DNA from: Chara braunii
Taxonomy: Eukaryota; Streptophyta; Charophyceae; Charales; Characeae
NCBI GenBank assembly: GCA_003427395.1
Contig: BFEA01000547.1
Coordinates: forward strand, 443,784 to 474,500
Reading direction: 5' to 3'
Length of the DNA: 30,717 nt
Below the pieces are notes generated by a model. That model made no database searches. It had not been told where the DNA came from and saw nothing but the letters and a program-made list of their open reading frames with translations. Shown in pieces: positions 8,072 to 18,304 of the stretch. How positions within the stretch are numbered: position 1 is the first letter of the stretch; each line of letters begins with the position of its first letter. The position numbers and the translations under genes are program-made.

Positions 8072-8167
8072 ATGGATTTAGTGAAGTATTTAACATTTTC
8101 AATGATTCTTTTTCTTTTAGGTATTTGGGGAATTATTTTAAATAGAAAGAATATCCTTATTATGTTA
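8072..8167 (+). pseudogene. nad4L: nad4L 5' fragment (numt)
   Basis: Starting at ATG 8072 it reads [20 protein letters not shown] and continues [12 protein letters not shown], closely matching the N-terminus of plant mitochondrial NADH dehydrogenase subunit 4L. Similarity stops at 8167; the reading frame stays open to 8299 by chance with unrelated residues. The remainder of the gene resumes at ~8445, minus about four residues. In mitochondria the product is a small three-helix membrane subunit of complex I. Here it is a transferred, broken copy. Confidence 0.85.
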
Positions 8168-8296
8168 ACAGTATACGAAAATCTTTTTTTCAATATGTTA
8201 TGTTTTTTTCTTAATAAGTGTTTTTTTTTATTTTCATCAATTTTGATTTTTTTTTTTGCATCCAAAGCATATTTTATTGAAGTTCATCATACATAC
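8168..8296. other. AT-rich unidentified piece between nad4L and nad5
   Basis: About 130 bp dominated by T-runs on the plus strand. No gene is recognised. It may be mitochondrial intergenic or intron sequence caught between the ligated fragments. Confidence 0.4.
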
Positions 8297-8440
8297 TAAA
8301 GGGATTGCCATCAGAGTAGGAGCATCATGACATCTTTCGATGTCTCGCTTAAAAGCATTGGTTAGAGCAAGAAAAGTGAGAAAAAGTAAACGAAAAGAAT
8401 AATAAGAAGTCAAAAATACAGAAAGACTTCCAAGCCAAAT
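8297..8440 (-). pseudogene. nad5: nad5 internal fragment, inverted (numt)
   Basis: On the minus strand it reads [20 protein letters not shown] then [20 protein letters not shown] and TLMAIPL. This matches the C-terminal half of plant mitochondrial nad5, around a transmembrane helix and the conserved HDAP...MAIPL loop. It is opposite in direction to the two nad4L parts that flank it. Only about 45 codons are present. Confidence 0.8.
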
Positions 8441-8444
8441 AATT

Positions 8445-8582
8445 GACTTAATGTTACTTGCTGCCAATTTGAACTTTTGAGTCTTTTCTGTTTATCTAGA
8501 TGACATCATAAGTCAATTATTTGCTTTATTCGTATTAACTGTAGCTGCTGCAGAATCTGCTACTGGGCTCGCTATTCTTGTT
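8445..8582 (+). pseudogene. nad4L: nad4L downstream fragment (numt)
   Basis: It reads MLLAANLNF, a TGA, then [20 protein letters not shown] and [14 protein letters not shown], matching the middle and later part of nad4L. The TGA replaces an expected Leu codon (TTA) and shows decay. The fragment stops before the gene's last ~15 residues, exactly at the 7-bp repeat and the return to element B. Confidence 0.85.
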
Positions 8583-8589
8583 AAAACAC
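8583..8589. repeat. 7-bp direct repeat, right end of numt
   Basis: AAAACAC, partner of 7378-7384. The integrase frame reads HTYPVF into this repeat on the minus strand. Confidence 0.75.
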
Positions 8590-9454
8590 CGGATACGTGT
8601 GCAAATGTGGCAATATTTCAACAACATAAGGATCATCTACATTACCAATCACATCAAGAATCTGGCAGGGTCCTCAATAGGCGGGTAATAGCTTCTGATA
8701 AATGTTTTCCTCAGGGAGGAACTCTTTTGACTTCACCCAGACCAAATCTCCTGCAGCAAATTGCCAGGATCTACGGTGCTTATTAGTTTGTTCAATCATC
8801 TGATGTTGTGTTTTACTAATATTTTCTTTGAATTTTTCCAGATCTTTCTGATATTGAACAACGAATTCCCTAGTTCCTGGCGGATGTCTCAGTACTTGAT
8901 CAGGGTTTAGACAATCAATGGTCTACGTAGGCGTCATCCAAGATGCAGTTCAGGCGGTGTTTTAAATGTAGTTAGATGCACAAAAATGTTATAGACACTT
9001 GCAACTTTTGGCAGATGTTCATCCCAGCCAATCTGATCTGGCCGGATGTACATGCGCAACACTTGCTGCAACAATTTGTTCATATGCTCGGCCTGTCCAT
9101 TTGTCTCAGGATGTCTACCTGAGGACATAGTCAATTTAAAACCGTATGCATTCATCAGTTGCTTCCATTGCTCACCTGGAAACTGAAAATCCCTGTCACT
9201 TACAATAGTCAAGGGACGCCCAAAGTCCACCCAATGATTGAAGAATTCCCTAATCACCAAATCAGTTCTTGCTTTTCCAGGAAGTCTACTATCACCACAA
9301 CCTGACTTTTTTCATTTTTGCTCTTTACCTTAGTGTCCATAAAGTCTATAGACACGGAGTCCCCAGGTTCCGATGGAATAGGTAGCGGTCTGAGTAATGC
9401 AAGAGGAGACTGTGTAAAACTCTTGTTCCTTTGACATACTTGGCAGCCTTGCAT
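8583..9454 (-). pseudogene. Element B integrase, decayed
   Basis: Pieces 9454-9254, 9260-8934 and about 8900-8583. The first holds the end of the zinc-binding region (CQVCQRNKS) and the first catalytic Asp in VSIDFMDT. The second holds the second Asp (TIVSDRDFQF) and the Glu (NGQAEHMN), so the D,D,E triad is visible. The third has the SH3-like C-terminal part: [20 protein letters not shown], a stop, then [20 protein letters not shown] and HTYPVF. Frame changes near 9257 and 8920 and a TGA near 8679 (in place of Trp) break it. It would have joined element cDNA to the host chromosome. Confidence 0.8.
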
Positions 9455-9601
9455 ATAGGAAATACAAGCATGCTTTATTCCGGGTCAAGTGCAGTAGCGT
9501 AGGAGGTTAGCATAAGTCTTCCTCCATTCGAAGTGCCTCCAAGTATTGTGGTTTTCCCCAAGTCTTATGCTACGATTTTCCTCGCTGTTTGGAACACTTT
9601 G

Positions 9602-10400
9602 TCAGTCATGGACATCTGTCTTTTCAAACAACAGTCTGTGCGTTACTCTATAGTCCAAGACTTCGTGAGGTGTCCTCTGCACCTTGCCAATCAACAGGCT
9701 ATAGAGTGGATCATTTGTATAAGCAGATTTGATTTTCTCTTGTAGCTCAGTGCTTGTATCTAAATATGTGACAATAGCACCGAAAAAGTCAGCTCTTCTA
9801 CTTAGTGCATTGACGACGACATTGTAATTTTCCTTTACTGGCTTTAGTTCAAAGTCAAAATGATGAATCTCCCCAGTCCACCTAGTCAGTTTAGGTGTCA
9901 TCGGGACCTGGGTTCTTAGCCAACGAAGTGTCTCATGATCTGAGTAAACTTTTAAGTGGCGTCCCAGCAGATAATGTTGCCAAGGATTCAATACTTCCCT
10001 CAGAGCGAACAACTCTCTCTCATAGGTGGAAGCGGCGACCTTTTCGCTAGGCAGTCTACAGGACATGAATTCCATATGTATGTACCCATTCCCATCGTCT
10101 TGCTGGAGTACAGCACCAATATCGTATTGACTGGCGTTAGTGGTTACGATAAAGGGTAGAGATGGATCCGCAACTTTCAATGACGGGTAGTTAATCAAAC
10201 ATTTCTTTAAACGCTTGAAGGACGGTGTACAATCCTGATCTCATTTCCAGATAGTTTTTTCTTTAACAATCTGCGCAATGGGGCAGCGATTTCTGTAAAG
10301 TTCCGAACGAACTTACAGTAATAGTTGGCCAAACCAAAGAACGAGCGCAGTTTTGTCAACGCGCGTGGGTTAGGCCAATCCTTAATGGCTGCAATCTTGG
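9602..10400 (-). pseudogene. Element B RNase H and connection domain
   Basis: The main piece (10198-9602) reads LPFIVTTNASQYDIGAVLQQ, then KVAASTYERELFALREVLNP and LKVYSDHETLRWLRTQVPMT, the Gypsy RNase H pattern. The usual TDAS is TNAS here, and the usual DALSRR is NALSRR, so two catalytic-type Asp residues read Asn; activity is unlikely. The connection to RT (10400-10198) contains recognisable NYY-KFVRNF but is split by stops and a frame change. Confidence 0.75.
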
Positions 10401-10404
10401 CGTG

Positions 10405-11112
10405 TTACGATTTAATCCAATCACCATGTACCATATGACCCAAATAAAGGACCTGACGCTTTGCCCACTCACACTTCTTCAGGTTAATCTTAAATTTCGC
10501 CTCTCGTAGTTTATTAAGCACAACTCGAAGGTGCTCCTCATGTTCACTCAAACTCTTACTAAAAATCGACATATCATCTAGATAAACAACAACAAACTTA
10601 TCAAGCCAATCACGAAAAAATTCATTCATACATCGCTTGAAGATTGCAGGGGCATTAGTCAAACCAAACGGCAACACCACAAACTCATAGTGACCATATC
10701 TAGTTCGGAAAGTCGTTTAGTGCTGATCCTCGGACAATACCTCAATCTGATGGTAAGCCGACTTCAGATCAATCTTGGTGAAATAACTACAACCCTGAAC
10801 TCTATCCAGGAGATCATCTATTTGTGGTAATGGTTTAACATTTTTAACGGTCATCGCATTAAGTCCCCTATAATCTATGCACATACGCAGTTCGTCGCGC
10901 TTCTTTGACACAAACAAGATTGGTGCACCGAATGGCGACGAACTTTGTTTAATCCACCCCTTCCCAAGCAACTCTTCCAGCTCTTTTGGATACATCCTAT
11001 AGATAGGGACCTTGGGAATCCGGCTACCGAGTTCTAACTCTATCTGATGCTTGGTTTCTCTCTCAAGCACTCCACTTGGGGCCTCTCCAACACCAACAAA
11101 CTCAACAAGCAA
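10405..11112 (-). pseudogene. Element B reverse transcriptase
   Basis: The N-terminal half (11112-10717) carries KGWIKQSSSPFGAPILFVSK and YRGLNAMTVKN, then motif A in YFTKIDLKSAYHQI. The C-terminal half (10680-10405) carries LPFGLTNAPAIFKRCMN and motif C VVVYLDDMSIFS, then LKKCEWAKRQVLYLGH. Both catalytic regions (D in motif A, DD in motif C) are intact. One in-frame TAA near 10717 separates the halves and fits an AAA (Lys) to TAA change. The surrounding frame is continuous, so this domain is otherwise well preserved. Confidence 0.88.
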
Positions 11113-11286
11113 CTTTTACACATTGGGAGGAATAGGTTCTTCCTCTTTCTTACTTTCACTCACCAAGCGCACATATGCAACAAACACTTGGTTGGCGAGG
11201 TCATTCTTGACCACATGTTAGGTGAACGTGGGGGCACTCATGCAGGAAAGGGATAGGTTATTCTCTACGCCAGATGCATGGTAAAG

Positions 11287-11871
11287 TCAATTTTTTTTCT
11301 TTCCATCTGTAAGGCTAGGCAAACAACACTCATCCTCACCCAGCTTCACATCTGCATTGACGGCCTCACCCCAATCAGTCCCTAGGATCATGTCAAAAGG
11401 GAGACTGTGATCCACTAAGAGTGTCAGGGAGTGCACCATCTTACCCCCTGCCTCCAGCCGGAAGTATGCCCTAACCCCTTCAACATAACTATCTACTATC
11501 ATTTCTCTATTATCTGGTAGCCTGCTTAAGATAGGTTGGTCTAACTTTTAGACCTTCAGCCCTAGGCGCATCTTCTGCAGCCCTTTCTTGCTTATATAAT
11601 TGCACGTTGACCTGCTATCTATTAACGCGCTCACTCTTACTTTACTCACTTCTACGTCTGCAATTAATAATTCCCTTTTTTTTTTCTTCATTTCAGCCAA
11701 ATCGCGGCAACGAGTGATCAATTCATCACCTATGCTTGCGAGGGAACCACCTAGAGAAGTCCTAGCACAAACTTCTGGGCAGCTAACTAGGTGGGGGTCA
11801 ACTACCGTCTCAATCTCTGCCATTGGGACCTCTGGATGGGAGGTTGACAGTCTGCTTGCATCCAGAGTCAC
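11287..11871 (-). pseudogene. Element B aspartic protease
   Basis: The upstream piece (11871-11548) ends in VSALIDSRSTCNYISKKGLQ. The retropepsin active site is normally D-S/T-G; here it is D-S-R, so the essential Gly is lost. The downstream piece (11502-11287) has LPFDMILGTDWGEAVNADV, the ILG block that closes the protease fold. A frame change between 11548 and 11502 separates them. The protease would have processed the Gag-Pol polyprotein. Confidence 0.7.
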
Positions 11872-11889
11872 TGTAGAGTGAATTGCAAC

Positions 11890-13314
11890 CTCTACTGGTT
11901 GTTCCCTTTTGGTTACCTATACTCTGGACAAAAGGGAACTATGTGGTCGGGGTCACCACATTTAAAACATTGACCGGCCTTACGATGCTCTTCCCATACT
12001 TTGTCATCTATACCCATGTCTAAGCAAGGTTTGCCTTCAGCTATCCCTGGGTGTTCCGGGTATGGCCGTCTCCCTCTACCTCTTACCCTGTGGAGTAGGA
12101 ACCTCTTCCACCTTGTGAGGGACCATTGTCTCTACCTCCCACATAGTACCTACCTTCGCCACTACCCCTCTGGGCGGCGGATCCTCTTCCTCCACCACGG
12201 TCGCGGCCTCCTCTTCCTCTTCCACGACCTCTTCCTCCTTGTCGCCCTCTCCCGCGGGCTGCAACGACCGCATAGTCCCCTCCCTGGGCTAAGTGACCAT
12301 TGCTATCTTCTTCTAACCCATAGTCTATCTGGTCATAGGTAAGTGATTCTACCCCTCCTTCTTCAAAGGTGACCAGAAGATTATCCTTCCTTTTTATATT
12401 CCCTGAGATAGTCCGGTCTTTCCATTTCTTACCAGCCTACAGGTCTTTCCAGTAATGGCAATATTGTGCCTCTTGCAGGAAGCTAACGTGATCTACGGCG
12501 ATCTTACTAAACTTCTCGTATGTCATTCCTTCCTCTTTAGTGCAGGAATAAAGTTGTGTTTTAAGGGATCTGGGAGCGCTCTAGCGAAGTTATTCTGAAT
12601 CTGTGCAGGCGTCAGTCCATGACCCGGACACTACAAAAGTTCATCCACAGTAGCTTTGAGAGCCGACACACTCTTCCACTTACGATCACCAATGTTAAGG
12701 ATCAAAGACTCAGTCCTACGGGCCAGGTTCTTATCTTCGAACCTTTCTCTAAGGGCTCTGAAGAAGTCTTTGATCCGTATCTGTTGAGAGTATTGAACCA
12801 TGGTTGTGCAGCCAACCTCTTTTATCAAAGAGATAGCGAAACCAATTGCGTCCCCTGCCATAAATGAACTTGCCATTAACACACGGTCCCAGTATGAAAT
12901 CTTTTGTGCATACAGATATGTGTCCATAGCCGCCTCCCAGTGGAAGATGCTTTCCTCCTTTTTCCCCGTATAAGTCCAAGGCAACTTTACCTTCATCTTT
13001 TCCCTGGATTCCTCCGCTTCACCGTCGTTCTCCTTCTTGACACCCTTTCCCTTTTTGTCCCGATCATCTCCATCATCGCCTCCATCTCCTGCCCCGCCTC
13101 CAATCTTCAACTTTCTTACCACAGCAGGGTTGATCAACCTTTTGACGAGGGCTTTATCTAATTGGTCAACGTACTCATAGATACGATGATCAATCTGTTC
13201 GGAGGCACAACGCAGGAAATTATTCCATATTCCTTCGAATTCCCATTGGTGCAACTCCATCCGAGTTACAGTCCGATTGAGTGCAACCAACTCGTTGTTA
13301 GTGTGCATAAGCAT
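11890..13314 (-). pseudogene. Element B Gag with CCHC knuckle
   Basis: The capsid-like part (13314-12631) includes FEGIWNNFLRCASEQIDHRI, KLPWTYTGKKEESIFHWEAA and DTYLYAQKISYWDRVLMASS, the usual retrotransposon Gag layout with a WE-type core. A degraded, charged and repetitive region follows (about 12420-12060). A canonical C-x2-C-x4-H-x4-C knuckle (CFKCGDPDHIVPFC) lies at 11969-11928 on the minus strand. Stops and frame changes break the middle. Gag forms the particle and packages element RNA. Confidence 0.75.
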
Positions 13315-13433
13315 TCAACTCCTAGCAGTACCAAAACAGAAAACAACCATAAAAGCAAGTATCCAATCTGATATACGAACTCAACTCATCCCACAATATC
13401 CTAGTGACTATCTACACCTGGGCAAACCAGTCC

Positions 13434-16353
13434 CTACTCACTCATGTCCTCCTGATTTTGCCTATATAACTGAGCCCTACCTCCATCGGCAGACCTCTCC
13501 ACCACTCTACCCTGTCTATCGTACATCTTTCCAGCACTCTCTGAGACTTTCCCTTCCGCCTTGTCCTTGAGGAACTTAGGACATTCGAGGGCCCAATGTA
13601 TGTCATCCTTGCAAAGGAAGCAGAGTTGATCAACCTTCCTTTTGAACTTCTTTTTTCTTGGCCGCAGTGGCGGCGATGATGGGGATCCAACCACAGTACT
13701 GGCAACCTCCTGCTGCTCTGACCAAGGGGCCTGATCCCCAAAACCGGATCCAGTAGCCCAAGATCCCAGTCTACTTCTCAGATCACTCACCTCTGGAATG
13801 TACTAAGGCGTATCTAATCTCTGGGGTCTGCTCTCCAACATCTCTCCTGATACCATCACCGGTAGCTCCTTGCCTACAATCTCAGTGCCCAACTCGGGCA
13901 TAGGTGTGCTTGCTTCCTCCTGCATAGTGTCAAGCGCCTCTAGAAGCACACCCATGGACCCCTCCATTGATCCTTGTGCCGGCTCACTAGTGGCTCCATG
14001 TGATCCCTCTTTGCCTAGCATTGGCGAGGATGTGGGCATGATTCCTTAAGGCTCCACTGGTAGGGTCGCAAACTCCATCGGGACCTCCTTCTCCGCTTCC
14101 CTTTTTGCTTTAGCCTCTTCTGGTTCCAGGATGACCTTTCCAAAGGACGGCCCCTGGGAAGGTCCTGCCTCAGATGGCTGCCCAGATCTCTGAGCCATCT
14201 GTTCCTGAACGTCGTATCGAGCCCCTTCTGTTTGGTCCACTGCCCTCGTGGGTGCCCCTCTCTTCTTCCTTTCCTCCAACAGACCCTGAATGATGGCGGC
14301 CTGATTAGTTGCTAATGTCTTGAGTTCTTGGATCTCTGCATCCAATGCTTCCAGACATACCCCATGGCTTTCTTCCTTTATCTTCTTCCTGCCAGGTCAC
14401 CCTCCAACATTAAATATCTGTTGAAGCTCGTCCTGGCCAAAAACCGGATTCTGCGATCCAGACTCTTCTGCCTGCCTGGCTATCCCGAAACCATCTCTAG
14501 CGGCGAAGTGAGTTCTTTAGCCTTCTGCTCCCAAAACTCTTTCCACATGTTTGAAATTCCTGGGGCTTTGGCTGGTATGTTGGGCGGTTGGTGTGGAAGT
14601 GCCCCTGCTGCCTCCAACCTCTGCCCTTCCTGCCATATCTCCTTCAAACGTTTGCCTGTCCTGACCCTCTTTTCCTCAGCCGTCTCCCTTGGATGTGCTC
14701 TCCCTTCTACAGGGCGGATGTCATCCAATGAGGCCTCAGGTTATACTTCCAATGGTAGGGGATGAGGTTCTTGCAATGGCTCCTCCATTGGAGCCCCACC
14801 TAGATCAGGGTGCTCCTTAGCATGCGCTGCTAGATATCTGTCTACTGTAGTGACTGCCTCCCTCCTCCAATCTGTCTCCTCCAGCGCTGTCTCTACTCTC
14901 ACCTTTGGCGATCGAATCGTGTCTAGAGGTGGTGGTGGTGTCTCTCCTTGCCGAGGCTCCCGCCCCCTTCTTGAATATCCATCGGCTCGACCTCCATTTC
15001 TGGAGTAGGGGCTGACTGGTGAGGAGGAGTATCCTCTCCTATCCCGATCACCCCTCCTGCTTGCTGCTCATTTCGGGCGCAGGGCCTGCCTTCCTGACCT
15101 CCACTGGTCTAGGGCACCTTCCACTGCGAGGCGTCCAAGTGCGCCTCCAAGCTCTGTAGAGAATCCTCTGTCGGCACAACCTCTTTTGACACCTGTTGTG
15201 GAGGTTCCTGTAATCTCCCTTCAGTGAAAGGCTGGAAAGCCACTGGTCCCAGTCCACACTCTGGATACATGCCTGACTCCTGCGCAGGTTAATTGGGCTC
15301 CTCGTTTCACTGTGCCATTGCCTTCCGTCCTCCTCGACTAGGGGCAGCCTCCCTAGGCTTAGGTTCCCTTTGCCTCTTACTCCTTTGCCGCCTCTCGACC
15401 ATGGGCTGAGGTAGCATTGGCTCTGGCCTCCGAAAGGCCTCCCTCAAGTGCGCCCTGCAACATTCCCAGTCACGCGCCCTATCCCCGATCGCTCGGGCCA
15501 ATGGACTCTCTGCTCTCCTCGTCCATAGTAGTAACATCTGCATCCATTGGTCCCTCAGGATACCTTGCTCGTGCATAAATCATTCAAAGGCCGGGATAAA
15601 CTCCTCCACATTCCCAATCTGGAGACGGATCGGCTCCCCGTCTACCCCTACTGGTGAAGGTCTCAGTCTTTGCATTGCCAACTCCACTTCCTACCAAATC
15701 CTTGCCTCCTCACGGATCCGTGCAATGGGCTCTGCGAAGCGTCCCGCTACTCCTTTGCCGCCTCTCGACCATGGGCTGAGGTAGCACTGGCTCTGGCCTC
15801 CGAAAGGCCTCCCTCAAGTGCGCCCTGCAACCTTCCCAGTCACGCGCCCTATCCCTGATCGCTCGGGCCAATGGTCTCTCGGCTCTCCTCGACCATAGTG
15901 GTAACGTCTGCATCCATTGGTCCCTCAGGATACCTCAAAGGCCGAAATAAACTCCTCCACATTCCCAATCTGGAGACGGATCGGCTGCCCGTCTACCCCT
16001 ACTGGTGAAGGTCTCAGTCTTTGCATTGCCAACTCCACTTCCTACCAAATCCTTGTCTCCTCACGGATCCGTGCAATGGGCTCTGCGAAGCGTCCCGCTC
16101 CCCTCAACCTCTCAATCATGCGAGTTACAGTCCATCTCCTGCGACTTGCATAACTCCTGAAATCGTCCAGAAAGAGCTTTATGTCCCCATCGTCGTATAC
16201 TGGTGTATGCTCCCTCTGGTAAGATCCATGCCGCTTATGTCCCCCTGATGCCCCTGATGGTCCTCTCGATGGCCGCATCTCCCTCCATCCTCTTGGCATG
16301 GCTGTCTTCGCAAAGTCAGACCTGCACAACAGGCGAAAGGAGGCGATGGGCAC
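13434..16353 (-). pseudogene. Gag-like region D with CCHC knuckle
   Basis: The first part (16353-16042) reads YDDGDIKLFLDDFRSYASRR then WTVTRMIERLRGAGRFAEPI. Later parts include DQWMQMLLLWTRRAESPLAR and DRARDWECCRAHLREAFRRP, resembling a capsid domain. A coiled-coil-like, charged region follows (14345-14046: MDAEIQELKTLATNQAAIIQ). Near 13,580-13,630 there is a C-x2-C-x4-H-x4-C knuckle (CFLCKDDIHWALEC). The likely start is the Met at 16299 or 16353. No protease or RT follows; element B's Gag begins about 120 bp downstream, so D is either a Gag that lost its pol or an extra ORF of element C, whose integrase ends about 160 bp upstream. Stops and a 370-bp duplication break it. Confidence 0.6.
15379..16099. 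repeat. 370-bp tandem duplication in region D
   Basis: Bases 15379-15748 recur at 15749-16099, differing by scattered substitutions and a 19-nt gap in the second copy (after GGATACCT near 15936). It duplicates the Gag segment containing ARDWE-C-RAHLREAFRRPEP. The period is not a multiple of three, so it breaks the frame, which dates it after the region stopped being constrained, or marks the event that broke it. Confidence 0.9.
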
Positions 16354-16511
16354 ACAAAGGGGTAAGCATACAGGTGGGGCATAGCAGGCTCAGGTCAAAC
16401 CATACATACACAACCAAACTCTATCCCTAACTCTTCTATCCTATCTAACAACCTTCACACTCTTCTTATTAACTACATACTACGATGGGGTTTTTATGAC
16501 TCTTATCTCAC
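16322..16511 (-). other. Spacer between element C integrase and region D, intron-like ends
   Basis: On the minus strand the integrase tail ends near AGAGAAGAG followed by GTGAGATAAG, a good donor match. About 190 nt later TTTCGCCTGTTGTGCAG is a good acceptor with a pyrimidine tract. Splicing these ends would not keep the integrase frame open (a TGA follows). The spacer holds no gene. No LTR end or polypurine tract was seen here, although this is where element C's 3' LTR should begin. Confidence 0.35.
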
Positions 16512-18304
16512 CTCTTCTCTGGCTACGAACTTCTTGAGCCGAGTCCCTGACACCCAATCCTTTCACTCTGTCCCATCCAACTCTTCAATCTGGTAAGCGC
16601 CAAACTCTCCATAACACATGATCCGATAGGGCCCCAACCATCTTTTATCAAGCTTTCTGGACCACTGTTTTTCCAGGGATCAGTCGTACAACAACACGAC
16701 GTCCCCCACCTTCAAAGGCGTTTTCCGCACGCGCGCTGCTTAGTCCCAACGAGCCTCATCATCCATACGACTCCTTTCTACTTGACTTGATGCCTCCAGA
16801 ATCCTTTCCTCAATTGCCCCCACCTATCGTGCCCGAATGTCACGCAACTCTTCAAAAGACAAGTTGGTCTCTAGGTCCTGGCGCCTCCAGGTTTCAAGAA
16901 GCTCTCAATTGGGAATGTAGCATGCCTTCCATACCATAGCATAGTTGGCGCATACTTAGTGGTCCTCTTCACCGTGACATTCTGGACGAAGAACGCCGCC
17001 CTCAGGTACCTTGGCCACTGATTAGGCCTACCTTCAGTCCACTTAGCCAGAAGGTTCGTAATGGTGTTATGCCCTCTTTCAACCGGAGCGTTTGCTTGTG
17101 GGTGGGCAGCCGTAGTATAGTTGGCCACCACACCATACCTTTCCAATAACTCCTGCACCTCCTTGCAAGTGCACTTCGATCCCCTATCCATCACGAACTC
17201 TCGGACGAAGGGATAACGTAGATAGTATTCTTCGATGCAACTTACGAGGACCAGACCGGTCTTTGTACAAATGGTCCGACCATCCACAAAGCCAGTAAGG
17301 TTATCTCGTACATCGAAGATGTAGTTGTAGCCATGATCCCCGATCGACATGAATAGCAAGTCGAGATGTACCACGACCCCTATTTCCTTCTCCAATCTCG
17401 GATGCAAAGGTTATGCAGGCCTTAAGGGAGACCTCTCCTGACAGGGTATGCAGGATCGACAATACTTGATTACCATTTCCATCATTCCATCCCAGTAATA
17501 CAGTTTGCTTATCTTAGCATATGTGGCATTAACTCATCGATGCCCTTTTGCAATGCCATCGTGAAGCGCAACTATCACGTCTATCTGGCGATTTCTTCTA
17601 CACACGACCCTTCTTGGGTTCACCATTTGCGTCTTTACAAAGAGATGACCATCTGTCACCAGATAGAGGTGCTTCATCCTCTGGGCTCTTTCACTTGCAT
17701 CCCTGGTTCTCATCTCGCATGATAGCAGGAACCCCAGTTCCAGGTAAATACCATCATACTCCTCTGCGCGGAAGACCTCTTTGATCTCTCCTTCTTCAAA
17801 CTCGTCATCCTCGTTTTCTGGCACAACAGCTCCTTCTTCCGCCGGATTTAACGAGCCTATCGGATCAGAGGTTCCCTGCAGAAGTGCATTGAGAAGGAGG
17901 TACATTCCTCCCATCAGCTCCTCGTGCCTCTTTACCTGATCTGGACCTTCCTCTATCGTCCTTATCTTCTCCACCAGACTATGCTTGCCTGCGAGTGCCA
18001 GCTTCATCATCCATTGGACATCCTTGCCACCCCAATGGTCCTCCTCTTCAAAAGGCTTGAGTGCCAACTCTGCCTTCTGTTCATACCCCCTTGGCGCATG
18101 CCAAATGGGATGACCAACGCAGCTAGGCACTCGAGGGGACCACTCATTAATATGAAGGCGGATGTTCTCCTCCTGGTCCAAGAAGCCATCAACTGGGGGC
18201 GTATCCTCTATCGCCCCTCCTTCCTGCTTATCCCTGTTGATGCGACTTAGCCTGTCTGCTCTATTCTTACTCCCTGGGATCCGCTCCAACTCAAAGTTGA
18301 ACAT
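16512..18304 (-). pseudogene. Element C integrase
   Basis: It starts in the RNase H tail (FNFELERIPGSKNRADRLSR). An HHCC zinc region follows (HDGIAKGH, then YCRSCIPCQ near 17,450). The catalytic core 17407-16871 has the first Asp in VVHLDLLFM, the second in FVMDRGSKCTCKEVQ and the Glu in NAPVERGHNTITNLLAKW. The C-terminal part (16870-16512) contains VRKTPLKVGDVVLLYD and KRWLGPYRIM, a GPY/F-type module, and ends in GTRLKKFVARE. At least six stops lie in otherwise continuous frame. A long insert (about residues 35-205) between RNase H and the zinc region is charged and has no known fold. Confidence 0.82.

Larger units (their letters stand above)
7385..8582. other. Mosaic numt inside element B integrase
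   Basis: A 1198-bp insertion with, in order on the plus strand: an unidentified 5' part (7385-~7757), the 3' end of mitochondrial LSU rRNA (~7758-7965), the start of nad4L (8072-8167), an unidentified AT-rich piece (~8168-8296), an inverted nad5 fragment (~8297-8440) and a downstream part of nad4L (~8445-8582). The nad4L parts hold an internal TGA, and the fragment order is not a functional gene layout, so this is transferred and rearranged organelle DNA. It entered after element B was in place. Confidence 0.8.
7163..13314 (-). mobile_element. Ty3/Gypsy chromovirus-like element B, decayed, split by numt
   Basis: Minus-strand order: Gag (13314-~11890), protease (11871-11287), RT (11112-10405), RNase H (~10400-9602), integrase (9454-8583) and chromodomain tail (7384-7163). 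RT-RNase H-integrase order places it in Ty3/Gypsy, and a C-terminal chromodomain is the mark of chromoviruses. Many stops and frame changes separate the pieces. The insertion at 7385-8582 splits the integrase C-terminus. No flanking LTR or primer-binding site was found; the 5' side abuts the Gag-like region D. Confidence 0.85.

Noticed and set aside
8033-8299. 88-codon plus-strand frame as a novel membrane protein
   Set aside because: The first part is nad4L and the remainder is chance read-through of T-rich sequence in the numt; there is no independent gene.
13320-13434. LTR or PBS between region D and element B Gag
   Set aside because: No TG...CA border, no tRNA-complementary block and no repeated sequence could be seen in this ~115-bp gap.
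16322-16511. Intron fusing the element C integrase to region D in one protein
   Set aside because: Joining the donor and acceptor gives an immediate TGA and the wrong frame for D; at most it could serve a separate spliced RNA.
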